From: Gigaspora rosea
Lineage: Eukaryota > Glomeromycota > Glomeromycetes > Diversisporales > Gigasporaceae
NCBI GenBank assembly: GCA_003550325.1
Contig: QKWP01000845.1
Location: forward strand, 95,163-159,162
Direction of reading: 5' to 3'
Length of the DNA: 64,000 nt
Part shown: in pieces, positions 46,206 to 58,539 of the stretch
How the letters are laid out: the number at the start of each line of letters is the position of its first letter
How positions within the stretch are numbered: position 1 is the stretch's first letter
The notes under the pieces: generated by a model
Database searches by the model: none
What the model was told of the DNA's origin: nothing
Seen by the model: only the letters and a program-made list of their open reading frames with translations
Translations under genes and position numbers: made by a program

Positions 46206-47567
46206 GTATAAAATAAGGTAAGTTTGTTTGTATTGAATTAAATTTGTGATTTCTATCATTACAAAGGTAAGTTAGTTGTACTGTATCACAGTTATCATAA
46301 TTTCTATTATAAATTATTAAAAAAAAGACATTATACGAACTTGATGTTAGCTTGTATTGAAATCATTAGATTTTATTGTGAGTTATCAAAAAAAATTCTA
46401 CTATTATCTATAGCTCAGTTTGTCTAAGATACAAAGTCCATATAATGAACGAAAGTTAATTGTTGTTAAAAAACAAATTGGGGAAATAAGGTTTGATGCT
46501 CCATATTTCAATTGCATCGATTATCAATTCTTAGCATAGATCGATTGTGAAATTATAATGATATTATGCAAAATTATATGTCACAATAATTACTGATTTA
46601 CATTATAATTGATCATCTTATACTAAGTTTCCCATGGATCATTTTGATTTTGATTGTTCAGCATATCCAAAACCAGATAAAGCCATTGATGCTTACAACA
46701 TTTATTCAATATAAATTTATCATGACATGTGATCTCAACCATTTATACCATCTCATTTTCACATGTGCAAAATGATTGGTAAAAATGTAAAAGACACTTG
46801 TAACCGATAATAATTTTATAATGATTGATGATTGATTAATAATGATTGATTGAATTTGAATGAATTGAATTGATTTTGAATGCAAAATCAATAAACATTA
46901 TTTGTACACAGATTCATCTAGCAAATGATTTACCAGTTACATCTGTCATAATTACATATAATCTCAGGTCAAATCAAATATGGATAAATATATCAGCACT
47001 AATTCGTATACCATATCTATTATAGGACATGATATACAATTAACCAGTTACATTTGTTATAACTACATATAAAATAAATAATAATTAATAATAATAACTT
47101 TTTCTCACACAGCCACGCTTAATCGACTCACAATATGTTATGTTTGTATATTTATCATCCCACACTAATACTAATAAATGATAATTTAATAATAATAATA
47201 ATAATATTAAATAATATTACACGCAAAACAATTTACAATAATAATAATAAAACTTCAAATCGTTATTATTTCCATTAATAAAATATGTACTATATAAGAT
47301 GATTCACATGAACAGAATGATAGATAAAAATGTAATGGACACATGTGACAAGATGATAATTTTATTATAAGGGAATTTATGAATGCCCTCTAACTTACAT
47401 ATTTACTAAATCTTATACTTGTGTTTAGAACAAATCCTCTAACTCTATTTTTATTTACTTTTGCTATTTTACAAAGTTTACTCAATTCTATAATTACTTT
47501 TTATTTACTTTTGGATCTCTTCTACTAGTATTTTAAACTACCAAACTATTAGATCAAAAGGTTCAGT
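46206..47567. other. AT-rich intergenic sequence
   Basis: No gene. There are 'gattgattgaatt'-type words near 46810-46880 and (AAT)n tracts near 47080-47110 and 47180-47260. Confidence 0.5.
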
Positions 47568-47732
47568 TAGCTAGGTTAAAGGTTGGAACCGGTTTTAATA
47601 ATTCAGGTTTATCAAATAAATTTTGTGATATTTTAGAATTTATTAAAATTTAATTGGATTAAATTCTAAAATATCACAAAATTCACATAATAAACCCAAA
47701 TTATTAAAACTGGTTCCAACCTCTAAGCTAGG
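47568..47732. mobile_element. Fold-back MITE (about 165 bp)
   Basis: Almost the whole element is one hairpin: 'ggttggaaccggttttaata' plus 'attttgtgatattttagaat' faces the inverse 'attctaaaatatcacaaaat' plus 'tattaaaactggttccaacc', with a loop near 'aaaatttaattgg'. No ORF. Confidence 0.7.
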
Positions 47733-48602
47733 TATTATGCACTATATAGTCTTTTTTTTTGATAAATTATTTTGAAACTTATGTTTTTTCTTCTAGTACA
47801 ATGCTAGCAACCAGGTTGATAGATCTTGATTATTTGGTTTTTGGTTCTATTCATATTCTAGTTCCATTCAGTAGTACTGTTAAAGGTTCACTACCTCTCC
47901 ACTTAGGTCTTTCTAAACATGATTTCTCTAACAATTCACATATGCCTGCTGGGATTTACTTCCAACTTCTTGGAATATATTTTGTTTTATTTTGCCTATA
48001 ATCTAGTTTGTATTCTTCTATATATAATATAAATGCTATATGCTTTAATACAAGTTGATATATGCAGGTTACAGATTTACAGAACTAGGCTTAGAATCAA
48101 AATACTGTAATACAAATATAAATTTCTAAATATATCACTAGTAGAATTCAAACTCTATATCTTTAGTTACAAATACTTGAAAAATAATAAAAATACAACT
48201 ATACTATATTGCCATATTTCTATTATATAATTATTATAATACTTTTATTATATATAACAATATAAAATAAACAAATTCAAGAAACTAGAGAAATGAAACC
48301 CTATTTGGCAAATTGCTACCAAAACTGAAATATTAAAAACCAGAACCAGAAAACTAAACAACAAAATTCTTAAAGAAGAGAGGTTACCAATCTGGTTGCT
48401 AAAGTTAACTAGAGAAAAAGAACCTATACTAAGAAAATAGATACCAAGAGAAAAAAGAACTATAGTAGTATCTAATACTAAATAAAATTAATCCTTCTAA
48501 GCAACTAGTTTGAAAGTTTGGAATATACCAAAAAAGAACTGGAAGGAAGGTAGAGATAAGTGCTAGAGTTGAGATAAAACTTACAAATACAGAAGCAGAT
48601 AA
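47733..48602. other. Intergenic sequence with a diverged inverted repeat
   Basis: 'ttctagtacaatgctagcaaccagg' near 47790 has an inverted, diverged partner near 48390-48420 ('ccaatctggttgctaaag'). This may be an old TIR element of about 630 bp. The 80-codon ORF at 47759 and the minus ORF at 48429 show no recognisable domain. Confidence 0.35.
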
Positions 48603-48767
48603 GGGGTATGCCATTTATTACGTAATTTTTACCATAGATACATGGTCAAAGGTAGTGATCATGTCTATATATTATATTAATCAATCAGTATTAGATAAAC
48701 TGATCATACTATACATAGGTAGAGGTGGCTACTAAGTAAAAAATATTACGTAATAAATGGCACGTCC
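48603..48767. mobile_element. MITE, family E (165 bp)
   Basis: The left end 'ggggtatgccatttattacg' and inverted right end 'ggacgtgccatttattacg' form a TIR of about 30 bp, each arm continuing 'taatttttacc' or similar. TAA lies on both sides (48600-48602, 48768-48770). A 3-bp TAA target fits PIF/Harbinger; TA alone cannot be excluded. Confidence 0.7.
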
Positions 48768-48782
48768 TAACTTACCAGTAAA

Positions 48783-49015
48783 GTATATTGAATGTTTTGT
48801 GAACATTTTGGACATTTTTTCAAATTAAAATTATTTAAAATTTTATTAAGATTATTTATTTTAATTTTTTTAAAAATGAATGCAGCACCTAAAAAAATAT
48901 ATAATTATATATTTATTAAATCAATTCATTAATTATTTAAGCCTTGGATATAGGCTTGGACAGTTTTGGACAATCTTGGATATTGGACAAAAACATAGTG
49001 TTGGACACGTCCAAT
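48783..49015. mobile_element. hAT-like remnant related to 674-1100
   Basis: Starts with 'gaacattttggacatttttt', has 'attttattaagattatttat' in the same place as the 674-1100 copy, and ends 'ggacacgtccaatgacagcacta', whose inverse is a TAGTG-type hAT end. Left edge unclear. Confidence 0.4.
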
Positions 49016-49558
49016 GACAGCACTATCTCTAACTTCAAGTGTTGTTTAATACTATATATTAAGTTACTAAAGTATAGGCATTTAGTAACTTTATAGAACA
49101 GGTACTACCTAGGGATAGTTAAATATACAGGAGGACAGCTCAATATTATACAAGTAAATAATCAATCTTTGAAACTATTACTATATATAAATCTATAAGT
49201 GATGCAATATTACTCTATGTTCAAAATAAAATATCAGTCAATAATCAATTCAACTATGCAAAAATTATTATTAGCCAATAATAGCAAGTTGCTTATGTTT
49301 ATAATTATATAATTTTTTCATCAGTTTATCTTTAAATTTTTTTGAAAAAATAGAAACAGCAGTTTAAAATATCTCTAAACTAAGCAAACTTTTATTAGAT
49401 ACATAAAAAAATATACAATAATAAAAAAAAAACTCTTTTTAAATGCTTTAAACAAAAAAAACTCATAGCTTATTTATTAAAAACTTAAAATAAAATATAG
49501 GTTTAACTTTCTATTGCCAAAATAGCAAAAAAACATATAAAACTTAAAAGAAGGTAAG
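49016..49558. other. AT-rich intergenic sequence
   Basis: No gene or clear repeat seen. Confidence 0.5.
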
Positions 49559-50088
49559 GGGCATCCAGAAATAAAGTTATACAAGAGGGGGAGGGGTCAG
49601 ACAAAATATAACATTTTTACTCTTAAGTAGAGGGGTCAAAAAAATATAACGCAATTTTTTAGAAAAAATCGTCTAAAAACTGATCCATATTCCAAATTTA
49701 ATGATTTTGGTACCATTCAATTTGTCTCAGTGAGAGGAGTCGAATAGTTCCAATTTCATTTTATTTGGATTACTGGATCAAATTATTGGCCAAATACTAT
49801 TGGTTATTATGTTTTCTTATAAAATGACTATAAAATCAATAGTTTTTTGTGGATATCTATTGATCCAGTGATCCAAATGAAATGATTTTGGTATCATTTG
49901 ATTCGTCTCACTGTGACGAATCGAATGGTACCTAAATCACACAAATCGGATTACTGTGACACAATATATCCAAGTTTTTGTAAAATTTTATATATAAACA
50001 TATGGATTTTGAAAAATTTTTTTATATAGTAGGGGGTCAAGCACTACTATGAGGGGGTACATAACGTTATTTATGGATGCTCCTAACT
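49559..50088. mobile_element. TIR element family D, copy 2 (530 bp)
   Basis: The left end 'ggggcatccagaaataaag' and inverted right end 'ggagcatccataaataacg' mark the TIR. Inside are two family P palindromes, the clearer one at about 49890-49930 ('gattcgtctcactgtgacg' / 'aatcgaatggtacc'), and facing 'ggattactggatcaaa' and 'tgatccagtgatccaaat' words. It preserves the empty sites for the insertions found in the 43937 copy. Confidence 0.75.
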
Positions 50089-52265
50089 AGTTGTCAAATT
50101 TATATAAAAAGACTTCATTTATATATATGGAGTATAAGCAATCTTAACTTCGTGAATTGGCTACTTTTATATATATGTGTGTTAAAAAAATAAAGAAAAA
50201 CAAATTTTTAATATGAAATTTGTTTGTATAACCAATTTATGAGAGTGATAGTTCAGTCAGTAATTGATCTACTTGTGTAATACAAAGTTGTCACCCTGTA
50301 TATTTAATTATCCTCTAGGTACTACTCTACCAAGTTTTTTGCAGCTATAAAAAAAGGATTCTGAACTGACTATATATATACTACAAAATACTTAATTAAG
50401 CAGTTAAGATATGGAAGATTAGAATTTAAATAGGCAATTTCTGTAGTTATTTGGGCAAACAACTTAAATTAGATAGCAAAAGTAAATATATATAGCTAGA
50501 TATATACTCTCATCTATATATAATTTCTGATAAATAAATTGAATAAATCCTATGCCCCAAGCAGATATTTTAAAAACAAAAAATTAAATTTGAATTGCCA
50601 ATACTAAATGATGATATTAATAGCCAAGTTGACAACTACTAAATAGTGCTAAAGCTTGTAAAGTATATCAAGAAAAAACAATAAAACCAATACTATCAAA
50701 AAATCTAATTGCCCTAACAATATATAGAAAATAATAATAAAAACTGTTAGAAAAGTTGATAGGTGTTAGTAAAATAAAAACAATTATACAACAAAAAAAA
50801 TTGAAGGAAAATATATACATTTAACTTTTTCTATAATAAACTGTTAGTTCTAGCTATTAAAAAACTTTACATATATAAAATTGCTATATTTTCTTAAAAA
50901 ACTGTAACTCTTTTTATACCAAACTATTATAAAATTCAAAAATTTTTTAGTTTATTTTATCCAGAGTTTATTATATCATACAGTATAAAGATTATTATAA
51001 AAAGAGTTGACTTTATTTAGAAATAAAGTAAAATATCAATTTAAAAGATCTATTTTGCTCTAGTTACAACTAAAATGCCAAAATCTGTTAAAGAGTTAGT
51101 AGGTATTAGTAAAGCAAAGGTCAACTTACAAGAAAAATATTTAAGAAATAGAAGAAAAATACTCATAAAAAGGTTTAAATATGCACTAAAAACAATACAA
51201 GAAATCTATTAAAAAAAGCTAGTAAGAGTCAATAAAAAGCTAAGATAAAAAATAAAAAAACTTCTAAACAAAAAATTAATATCTATCTGAAAGGTCTATT
51301 CACTTATCTACTTTTGAAATCAGTACCCCACCTGCTATTTAAATTATACCAACCTACTATTGAAATTACTAGCTACCTATTGTTAAAATTACCAACCTAT
51401 CTACTTAATTAAATAGTAACTATGAAGACTCTAAAAATAATGGTCATAATTAACTACAACACATAAAAGAAAAAAAATATAATTAAAATATAGAAATAAC
51501 AATATATCTATCTAAATAATATTTACAAAGATGACAACTCCAATAACAATGACACCAATAAGAGTTTACTCCATAGCAATTCCAAAATACAATAATAACA
51601 ATGCAATTATATCAAAAAAAAGGTAAAAAAAGAAATAAAAGACAAGCAAAAAAAATCACTACAAGCCTAGCAAAAAAAAGTAAACAATAGTTGTTAATAT
51701 ATAATTACCAATTTCAAAAATGAATAAGAGTCACTATAGCAATAGGTTGTCAATTATAATTTTCCTATTTAAAATTATGATAATTAGTATATTAATTTCA
51801 AATATAAATAACTTTTGATCTATTAGGCTAATTTTGTTTAAATTATCGCACAAAATGTTCTTTTAATGAGAATTCTAACAAGTCTAAAAATCATAAATAA
51901 TCCAATTACTAGATCATAAGATCATTGTCCAAAGGACATTATGGTAGAGTCATAGTGACCTGGTTTGTGTGTGTATCCACAAATTATGAATTTTGATTGG
52001 CTAGATCAGGTGCAATGTAAACAAACAACAATCAAAACAATCCAACTGATGCCTATTGCTTATATTTGGTCCTTCCGACCCTAAATAGTTTCCATTTTCT
52101 TAGTATAGATTGTATTACTATAAATATTATATACTATTTTATAATTTATTAATGGATAGGATCTCACATACTACTAGTAGTATATCTTATTATATTGCAA
52201 TACTTTTTAAAGCAATAATCTAGTAATTTTAAAAATTAATTATTTTTAAAGAATTTTTTAAATTA
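50089..52265. other. AT-rich sequence with possible transposase N-terminus fragments
   Basis: No intact gene. From 51074 the plus strand reads MPKSVKELVGISKAKVN and LQEKYLRNRRKI before stops, reminiscent of a helix-turn-helix at a transposase N-terminus. A related stretch near 50745-50800 carries the same 'ctgttaRa..gttRgtaggtRtta' words. This is weak evidence for a dead Tc1/pogo-like source element. Confidence 0.3.
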
Positions 52266-52416
52266 GTCAGACCTCTCTAAATGCACCCTTCCTAAATGCA
52301 CACTATATGAAAAACCTCTTTAAATGCAAACTTCTGCATGATCCCAAATGCACACCCTCTCTAAATGCACATTTTCACTATGGTCTCGAGGGTGTGCATT
52401 TAGAGAGGTCTGACTG
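52266..52416. mobile_element. pogo/Tigger-type MITE (151 bp)
   Basis: The right end reads inversely 'cagtcagacctctctaaatg'; the left end is 'gtcagacctctctaaatg', apparently missing its first two bases. TA follows the right end (52417-52418). 'cctctctaaatgcaca' recurs inside as subterminal repeats. Confidence 0.7.
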
Positions 52417-53889
52417 TATTTGGCTCTGCAATATAAAAGGTATAATAGATTTAAATGGTATTTCTGATTTTTTTAGAATTTTTTTTTAGTTTGAATATTT
52501 TAGTTTAGACAAATTTTTATATAGTATTTACTAGTTACTTAATAGAATATTTTTATTTATGATATTTAAAAATTTATTAAATTATAAAAATAAATTTGCT
52601 AATTTTAATATTCGAATACAGTATCTGGTATAAGAATTCTAAAAATGATCTGGAGAAGTATTAATAAATTCAAAAGTTTTATATTGGGGATAGTAAGAAA
52701 AAGGTTGTTTAGCTAGTCTAATAGGTTTTAAATGGGGGTTAAATCATGTTTTAAAACATTAGTAAATGTAGTGGCTGATGGCTGAAGCTGAAACTGCTAT
52801 ATCCGTTTAGTTCAACAATGACATTTATTTCATAGGCACGATAATCTTGTTCTAATTAAACTATGCAGTTAATTTGTAATTATCGTAAATTATGGTTATT
52901 AAAATCATTGATATTTGTTTTAAAACAAAATAATTCTAGAACAATGCAAACATGATTTATTAATAAAACATTGTATTTTAAAGCACTTGCCATCCATATT
53001 TTAAATGATGCATAAATAATAATTATTATGCCTTTTAATAATAATAATAAAGTTATGGATCATATTTGATGAATATTATAATATTTTTAAATTGGCATAT
53101 CAAAAAGCTAATCGAGTTTATATTGCACAATATCTTATTTGGCTTCAATTTACTTAAAAGTTTTTGTTGGCTAGAAACAATTGGCAGATTTAATAAGTTA
53201 CTGGATTTAGAGCATTTATTGTACCAGGATTACTATGGCTTTTATTTTATATTACTAGCATTTTGGTATATCCTTAAGAACGTGCATTAACAAAAATATT
53301 TATTAATAAAGTATAATTTATCAATAAAATCAAATAATAATATCATTTTGTACAGTATATAATGACTTTATAGTTAAAATAGCTATTATAGTGATTAGTA
53401 ATTTTAATAGATTGTATTAATATTATTTTTTTCAAAGGTAATATCATATTCGAATACTAATTATATAGATCGAAGCTTAATTATAAATTGGGCCCATCTA
53501 AAAAAAATGCCACCTAGATTGCTCACCTTTCTTCGTTTTTGTAATGCAGTATTAGTTTCCTTCGTGCTTTTCTTGTAGAACAATAAAACAAACGCGGCGT
53601 TATGAAACAAAAAAAAACAAATATAAATATATTTATCTATATATAATATATAAATTAACAGACAAAATAAAAGCGAAATCGGTCAAATTTATACTATTAA
53701 GTATAACATAGAATTATCACAAAATGTAACAATTTGCATAGAAAAATAGACACGTAAAATATGATAATATTTTTGGGTGATTCAGCCATATAAAGATATA
53801 TAAAATCGTGTCCATTTACGTACATCGCAATAAATTTGGTTTAACGTGATTGGATAAGTGGCTGCCAAAGTGAGGCATGAATGCGATAA
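52417..53889. other. AT-rich intergenic sequence
   Basis: No convincing gene; a 74-codon ORF at 53066-53290 is hydrophobic and unassigned. A single family A end is seen near 52776-52800. Confidence 0.4.
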
Positions 53890-54203
53890 GAAGAATCCTG
53901 TTTTTTTTATTTTTAAGTTTATAATTTAACGGACAACAGCTCCCGAAAAATCATTTATGTATGTACATTACTCTAGAGGTGACTGATGATACGTGCCAAA
54001 GCGATAAATATGAATGCACCAAGCAGAAACCCGGTTTTGATTTTTTTCATAATTTAACGGACAACAGCATTCAAGAAATTCATTTACAAATATTGCTTAA
54101 ATACGGATTCGATCAATTATGCAATATGTTATACATTATGCTGTTTATGATATATGCTATCAAATTAGCGATAAGCAAACGAACAAAAATTACACGTAAG
54201 TAG
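53890..54203 (+). repeat. Short tandem duplication with an unassigned ORF
   Basis: 'ataatttaacggacaacagc' occurs near 53922 and 54050, preceded by matching 'gcatgaatgc' / 'atatgaatgc' blocks, giving a unit of about 128 bp. An 80-codon ORF (53961-54203) starts MYITLEVTDDTCQSDKYEC and ends with a hydrophobic segment. It has no recognised domain. Confidence 0.45.
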
Positions 54204-54497
54204 GCACGGAAGTGGCACGGGTAATTCAATCTTACCAATCAGTAGTATTAGAGATTTATGTTCAGTCTATATATAGGCTTTATTAATAATTGACACCTTC
54301 ATTCTTTATATTTATGTAAAAAAAAAGCAAATAAATGGTTTTATACCAAAATTTTACGTAACAAATATTTTTAATATTTGCTTATAAAAAGTTCAATATT
54401 AAGTGCCAGAAGTCATGAAAATAATAATAAAAAATACATATATACTATTGTAGTTGGTGCATCAACAGTAGATGGTACTGGTACGGGTCAAAAGATG

Positions 54498-55199
54498 TTA
54501 CTTCCTTGGCCCTTTAGCTGGTGGTGCTGCAAATGCGACTTCACCACCTTGGTTATTAACGTTAATTGCAGCAGGTGATTTAATACTCGCGCATTTTCCC
54601 CATTTACTTTGACCATCAATAACTAGATAAAATCCAGATGCAGGTCCTTGATTTGCAAGTCATTTCGGAGTTTTTTCTGAATCATAGCGCTCCACCATGT
54701 CTTTGTAAATATCTTTACCATCACAATTTTGGTATTTAAAACCATCTTTATCACCACAATCTCAAGTTAAATTGGCAACTTTAACCACCCAAGGCTCAGT
54801 TCCCCATGGACCTACTTCACATTTATCCTCATGCCTTTTATTAAAAATGCTTCTCTTCTTATTATAATTTTTTGATTTATCATTACAACCATTACATCCA
54901 CTGTCTTTAGCATACTCCATACATAATGAATCAGTGAGATTAAACAAAATTTCACTACACTTATTCTGTATGGTATAGCGATAATCCCACTCTTTGGGGT
55001 CTTGAAAACCATACTGGTAAGTGCCTGTTAACCATAACGATCCATTAGAATCTTGGTAAAATCCTATCTGTCCTTTTATATCAATTCCAGATGTGGCCGA
55101 AAGCAAAGCAGCAGGGCAAATTTTAGGATGAGCATTCGATAAAGTGCCTGAAAAAGAGAACATGAAGAGGGTAAAAAAAATAAAATGAAAAGGCTTCAT
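54498..55199 (-). pseudogene. Small secreted Cys-rich protein with two in-frame TGA codons
   Basis: The likely start is the ATG at 55197-55199 (MKPFHFIFFTLFMFSFSG), a clear signal peptide; an in-frame ATG 14 codons earlier (55241) would spoil it. The mature part runs CPAALLSATSGIDIKGQIGF, LWLTGTYQYGFQDPKEWDY, a cysteine-rich stretch (SGCNGCNDKSK) and basic KKRS/NKRH sites. The frame meets TGA at 54762-54764 and again at 54660-54662, yet stays open and coherent (DCGDKDGFKYQNCDGKD, then GFYLVIDGQSKWGKCASIK) to a final TAA at 54498-54500. That is 231 sense codons with only these two interruptions. Ten or so cysteines suggest disulfides in an extracellular protein. The family was not identified; the DIKGQIGF core faintly recalls secreted superoxide-dismutase-like proteins. 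Recent pseudogenisation is the simplest reading. Confidence 0.7.
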
Positions 55200-55241
55200 T
55201 TTGTTTTTAAAAAAAATTTTAGAGTAATAAATGGTTAGCAT

Positions 55242-56320
55242 TCTTTGTATTAGAGTTTTATTATTAAAATTTTCTTTAATATTTTAAGTATTATCGAACG
55301 ATCTAATATTATGGAAATATTTTATGAGAAATTAAAATGTTGATGAGAAATAAAAAATCAACTATGATAAGAAATCAAATGTTGATGAGAAATCAATGTC
55401 AGAGAGAATATGCTTTTATATATTTATTTTCCATGGTATCTATAATATCTCTTCTCTATAATACAATTTTTCAGTTCCTTCAACCCGTAGATCTTTTCTT
55501 CCTTTGTTATATCCTCCGATTACCGATACTACAATTTTTGCTTCGATCTTTAAGCCTGTAGATCATTTTAGTGTCACAAGAAAATGATTTTTCCAAATTA
55601 AGGCGTAGCAGAATTGAATGATCATAGATCGTAACGATCGACTTGGGATTATCATCCTAGGGCTTGGGTATCGTCAAAGAATTGTTCTATATTATCAAGA
55701 TGAGCAGATAAGGTAAATAATTACCAATATACAATTTTTGCTTCGATCTTTAAGCTCGTAGATAATTTCTTCATTCGTTATATCATTGTTGATTTTTCGT
55801 TATGAGGAAATGGGTTTTCCAGATTAAGGCGTAGCATAATTGAACAAGAAATGCAACACGCACATGCAGTGCATAGTTAGTGGTATGTAAATAATGATTG
55901 GGGTGTAGATGTATTATTATAATATTGTTGAGAGATAGTATTTGATGTAGATTGTAACTAATATAGTTATTATGTGAGGATTGGTATAGAAAGTATACAG
56001 TAAGGCAAAAAGGGTAATAAGTAGAGATGGGTTTCATGTGCATGTTATCCCATCAAAATTTTATAACATTCTAATTTATCTATATACTTCAATTCTGGGT
56101 TTGTTCGCATTAGCATTTTTGATTGGTCGTATCCGAAAAATGTGACCTAAATGTGGGAAAACTAACAGAAATACTTAAGATGATTATGACAATTGTCATA
56201 GTCGAGTAATTATTATCATTTTTTAACCCCTTATTTTTAACACCCTTAAACAACACAAAAATTGTGAAACATGAATTTGCTAAATTTACTTTTGTTGTTT
56301 GATGCCTAATATTTATAAAC
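55242..56320. repeat. Intergenic sequence with a direct repeat
   Basis: 55527-55620 and 55730-55850 share 'acaatttttgcttcgatctt', 'taagc..gtagat' and 'attaaggcgtagca' in order (spacing about 205 bp). Just upstream, 'gttgatgagaaat' repeats near 55337 and 55380. The 74- and 86-codon ORFs here are not convincing. Confidence 0.55.
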
Positions 56321-57252
56321 TATTTTGGTCTCACGTTCAGAATAAGCGTAAGAATAAGTGCAAGTGCAAGAACAAGTGCATAATCCCATAAAAGCTCTGT
56401 GATAGATAAAACATAAGATTAATAAAAAATAGGGAATATATTAGAAATATCAAAAAATTACATTCTGCTAAATATTTAGATGTTTGATTTCTAGAAATTT
56501 TGGTCAGAATATTTTGCCGCCCAGATTTTCTGATAATTTACTAATTTTCGCAGTGATTCGAAGTTTTATGTCTATCTAGCAACCAATAAAATGATGGTTA
56601 TGTCAAAAAGGTGATCAGTGTGCTAAAACTAATATAGACTATTTTAGTCTCACGTTTAATAATAAGCACAAGAATAAGTGCAAGTACAAGAAATACAATA
56701 AAAGCTCCGCGATAGATAAAATATAAAATTAATAAAAAATAATGAATATATTAGAAATATCAAAAAATTACATTTAGCCAAATATTTAGATGTTTGATCG
56801 GAATATTTTGCCGCCCATATTATCTGATAATTTACTAATTTTCGCAGTGATTCATAGTTTTATGTCTAGCTAGCAACCAATAAAATGATGGTTATGTCAA
56901 AAAGGTGATCAGTGTGCTAAAACTAATATAGACTATTTTGGTCTCACGTTCAAGAATAAGCGCAAGAATAAGTGCAAGTGCAAGAACAAGTGCAAAAACA
57001 CGATAAAAGCTCTGCGATAGATAAAACATAAGATTAATAAAAAAAAATAATAAATATTTTAGAAATATCAAAAAATTACATTCAGTCAAATATTTAAATG
57101 TTTGATTTCTAGAAATCTTGGTCAGAATATTTTGCCGCTCAGATTATCTGATAATTTACTAATTTTCGCAGTGATTCATAGTTTTATGTCTATCTAGCAA
57201 CCAATAAAATGATGGTTATATCAAAAAGGTGATCAGTGTATTAAAACTAATA
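56321..57252. repeat. Triple tandem repeat, unit about 310 bp
   Basis: Units start near 56321, 56638 and 56934 with 'tattttggtctcacgtt' or a close variant. Each holds 'aagaataagtgcaagt', 'gatagataaaa', 'atattttgccgcccagatt', 'ttcgcagtgattc' and ends 'ggtgatcagtgtg.taaaact'. Copies are very similar; the middle one is slightly shorter. Confidence 0.9.
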
Positions 57253-57651
57253 TGGAAAAATAATCAAGTTATTGTTCTTTAACGCTTTTAATTGGTTATA
57301 TGACCCGTAATCAAAATGTTAAGACTAATATATAGATGAGTAAGTTATAATCATGAATGTCATCACAATTCAAATTCACTAACAATTGATATAAGAAAAT
57401 ATAATTGTGAAGAAATATGTTATAGTTGGTAAATACTAATACAAATTCTGTACTTGCAAAAAATGACATTGTAAGAGAATCGATCAAAACAAAATAAAAT
57501 TGTCCCATAGTTACAAATGTACACGACCTTAAATATATACTGTAATTAATAAAATAGTATGTCCAATAACAAAATTTTTTTTGTGACGATTCAATGCAAA
57601 CTAACTCAGCATATCTATGAATATTATATAATGAGAATTTACAGATTTTAC
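57253..57651. other. AT-rich sequence with a doubtful minus-strand ORF
   Basis: A 129-codon minus ORF (57311-57700) is rich in Phe, Tyr and Ile and overlaps the hairpin that follows. I see no domain and regard it as probably chance. Confidence 0.4.
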
Positions 57652-57880
57652 AGCTGATTTGAAAATTAGTGGGACACGTGATGAATTTTGTAATGTTCAT
57701 CCAACTTTTGATAGTATTTTGATAATATAATTTTCAGCCGATATATTGTCGCGGTATGTTTTGTACCAGCCAAAAATTATATTATCGAAAACTGTACTTT
57801 TATTACTGAAAATAATAATAATCATCACAAAATTTATCACATGCTCACTAATTTCAAATCAGCTATAATGAGATACTGTG
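57652..57880. mobile_element. Fold-back MITE (about 225 bp)
   Basis: 'cagctgatttgaaaattag' plus 'gtgatgaattttgtaatg' faces the inverse 'catcacaaaatttatcac' plus 'ctaatttcaaatcagct'. An inner pair 'gataatataattttc' / 'aaaattatattatcg' continues the hairpin. No ORF. Confidence 0.65.
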
Positions 57881-58039
57881 ATGCAGTCACGAGGCATCCA
57901 TTTGTCACGAGATTACTCACACCCATAATGACATAAGTATGAGATATAGGGTGGTAGTGATTTGGTAAGTATGAGATATTGTGGTAATGATATTATGAAG
58001 TCATAGGAATGCTATATAAGGAGAGAAGATTAGGAAGAT

Positions 58040-58295
58040 ATTTCCCTCTTTTGTCTTTGTTGGCAATTGATAGCCTGGGTGAACAACTCGGATGTTGAAG
58101 ATAGGTACTTTGATAGTCCAGTAGACAACTGAATACCAAAGTTGGTACTTCGATAGCCTGACTATACAGGTCAGATATCGAAAGACATAGGAATCGTGAA
58201 GATAGGACTTTGATAGCCCAAGTGGACAACCCGGATATCAAAAGTAGACACTATGATAGCCCGACTATACAGATCAGATATTGAAAGACATAGGG
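58040..58295. repeat. Minisatellite (TTTGATAGCCC type)
   Basis: About six units of 35-50 bp: 'actttgatagccc', 'gactatacaggtcagat', 'atcgaaagacatagg', 'gtggacaacccggatatc'. The minus ORF 57993-58241 arises from it. Confidence 0.8.
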
Positions 58296-58539
58296 ATAGT
58301 TTAGTGATTCTAGGAATCAACTGTGGATCTCATATAGTGTTTTTCATAGTTGTTTCACCAGTGCACTGGGTGATCGAGTGATAAATTAAGATTTTAAAGT
58401 TTTATACAAAGTTTCCATGGCAGAGTTACGGGTCAGGTACTAGCATATTCTCAATTATATAAGTAATGAAGTTTATTTATATATGTAGGCAAAATTTGAT
58501 TAAGAATCATAGCATGAACTCTACCTCTATTATAGTTAA

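Noticed and set aside
54660..54764. Selenocysteine or reassigned UGA
   Set aside because: The protein is not a known selenoprotein type, no SECIS-like structure was identified, and the OPT gene ends in TAA and uses TGG for all its tryptophans.
57311..57700. 129-codon minus-strand ORF
   Set aside because: Composition is what AT-rich noncoding DNA gives (Phe, Tyr, Ile, Asn); it overlaps a fold-back MITE and shows no domain.
57993..58241. 82-codon minus-strand ORF
   Set aside because: It is entirely within the TTTGATAGCCC minisatellite; the repeated peptide reflects the DNA repeat.
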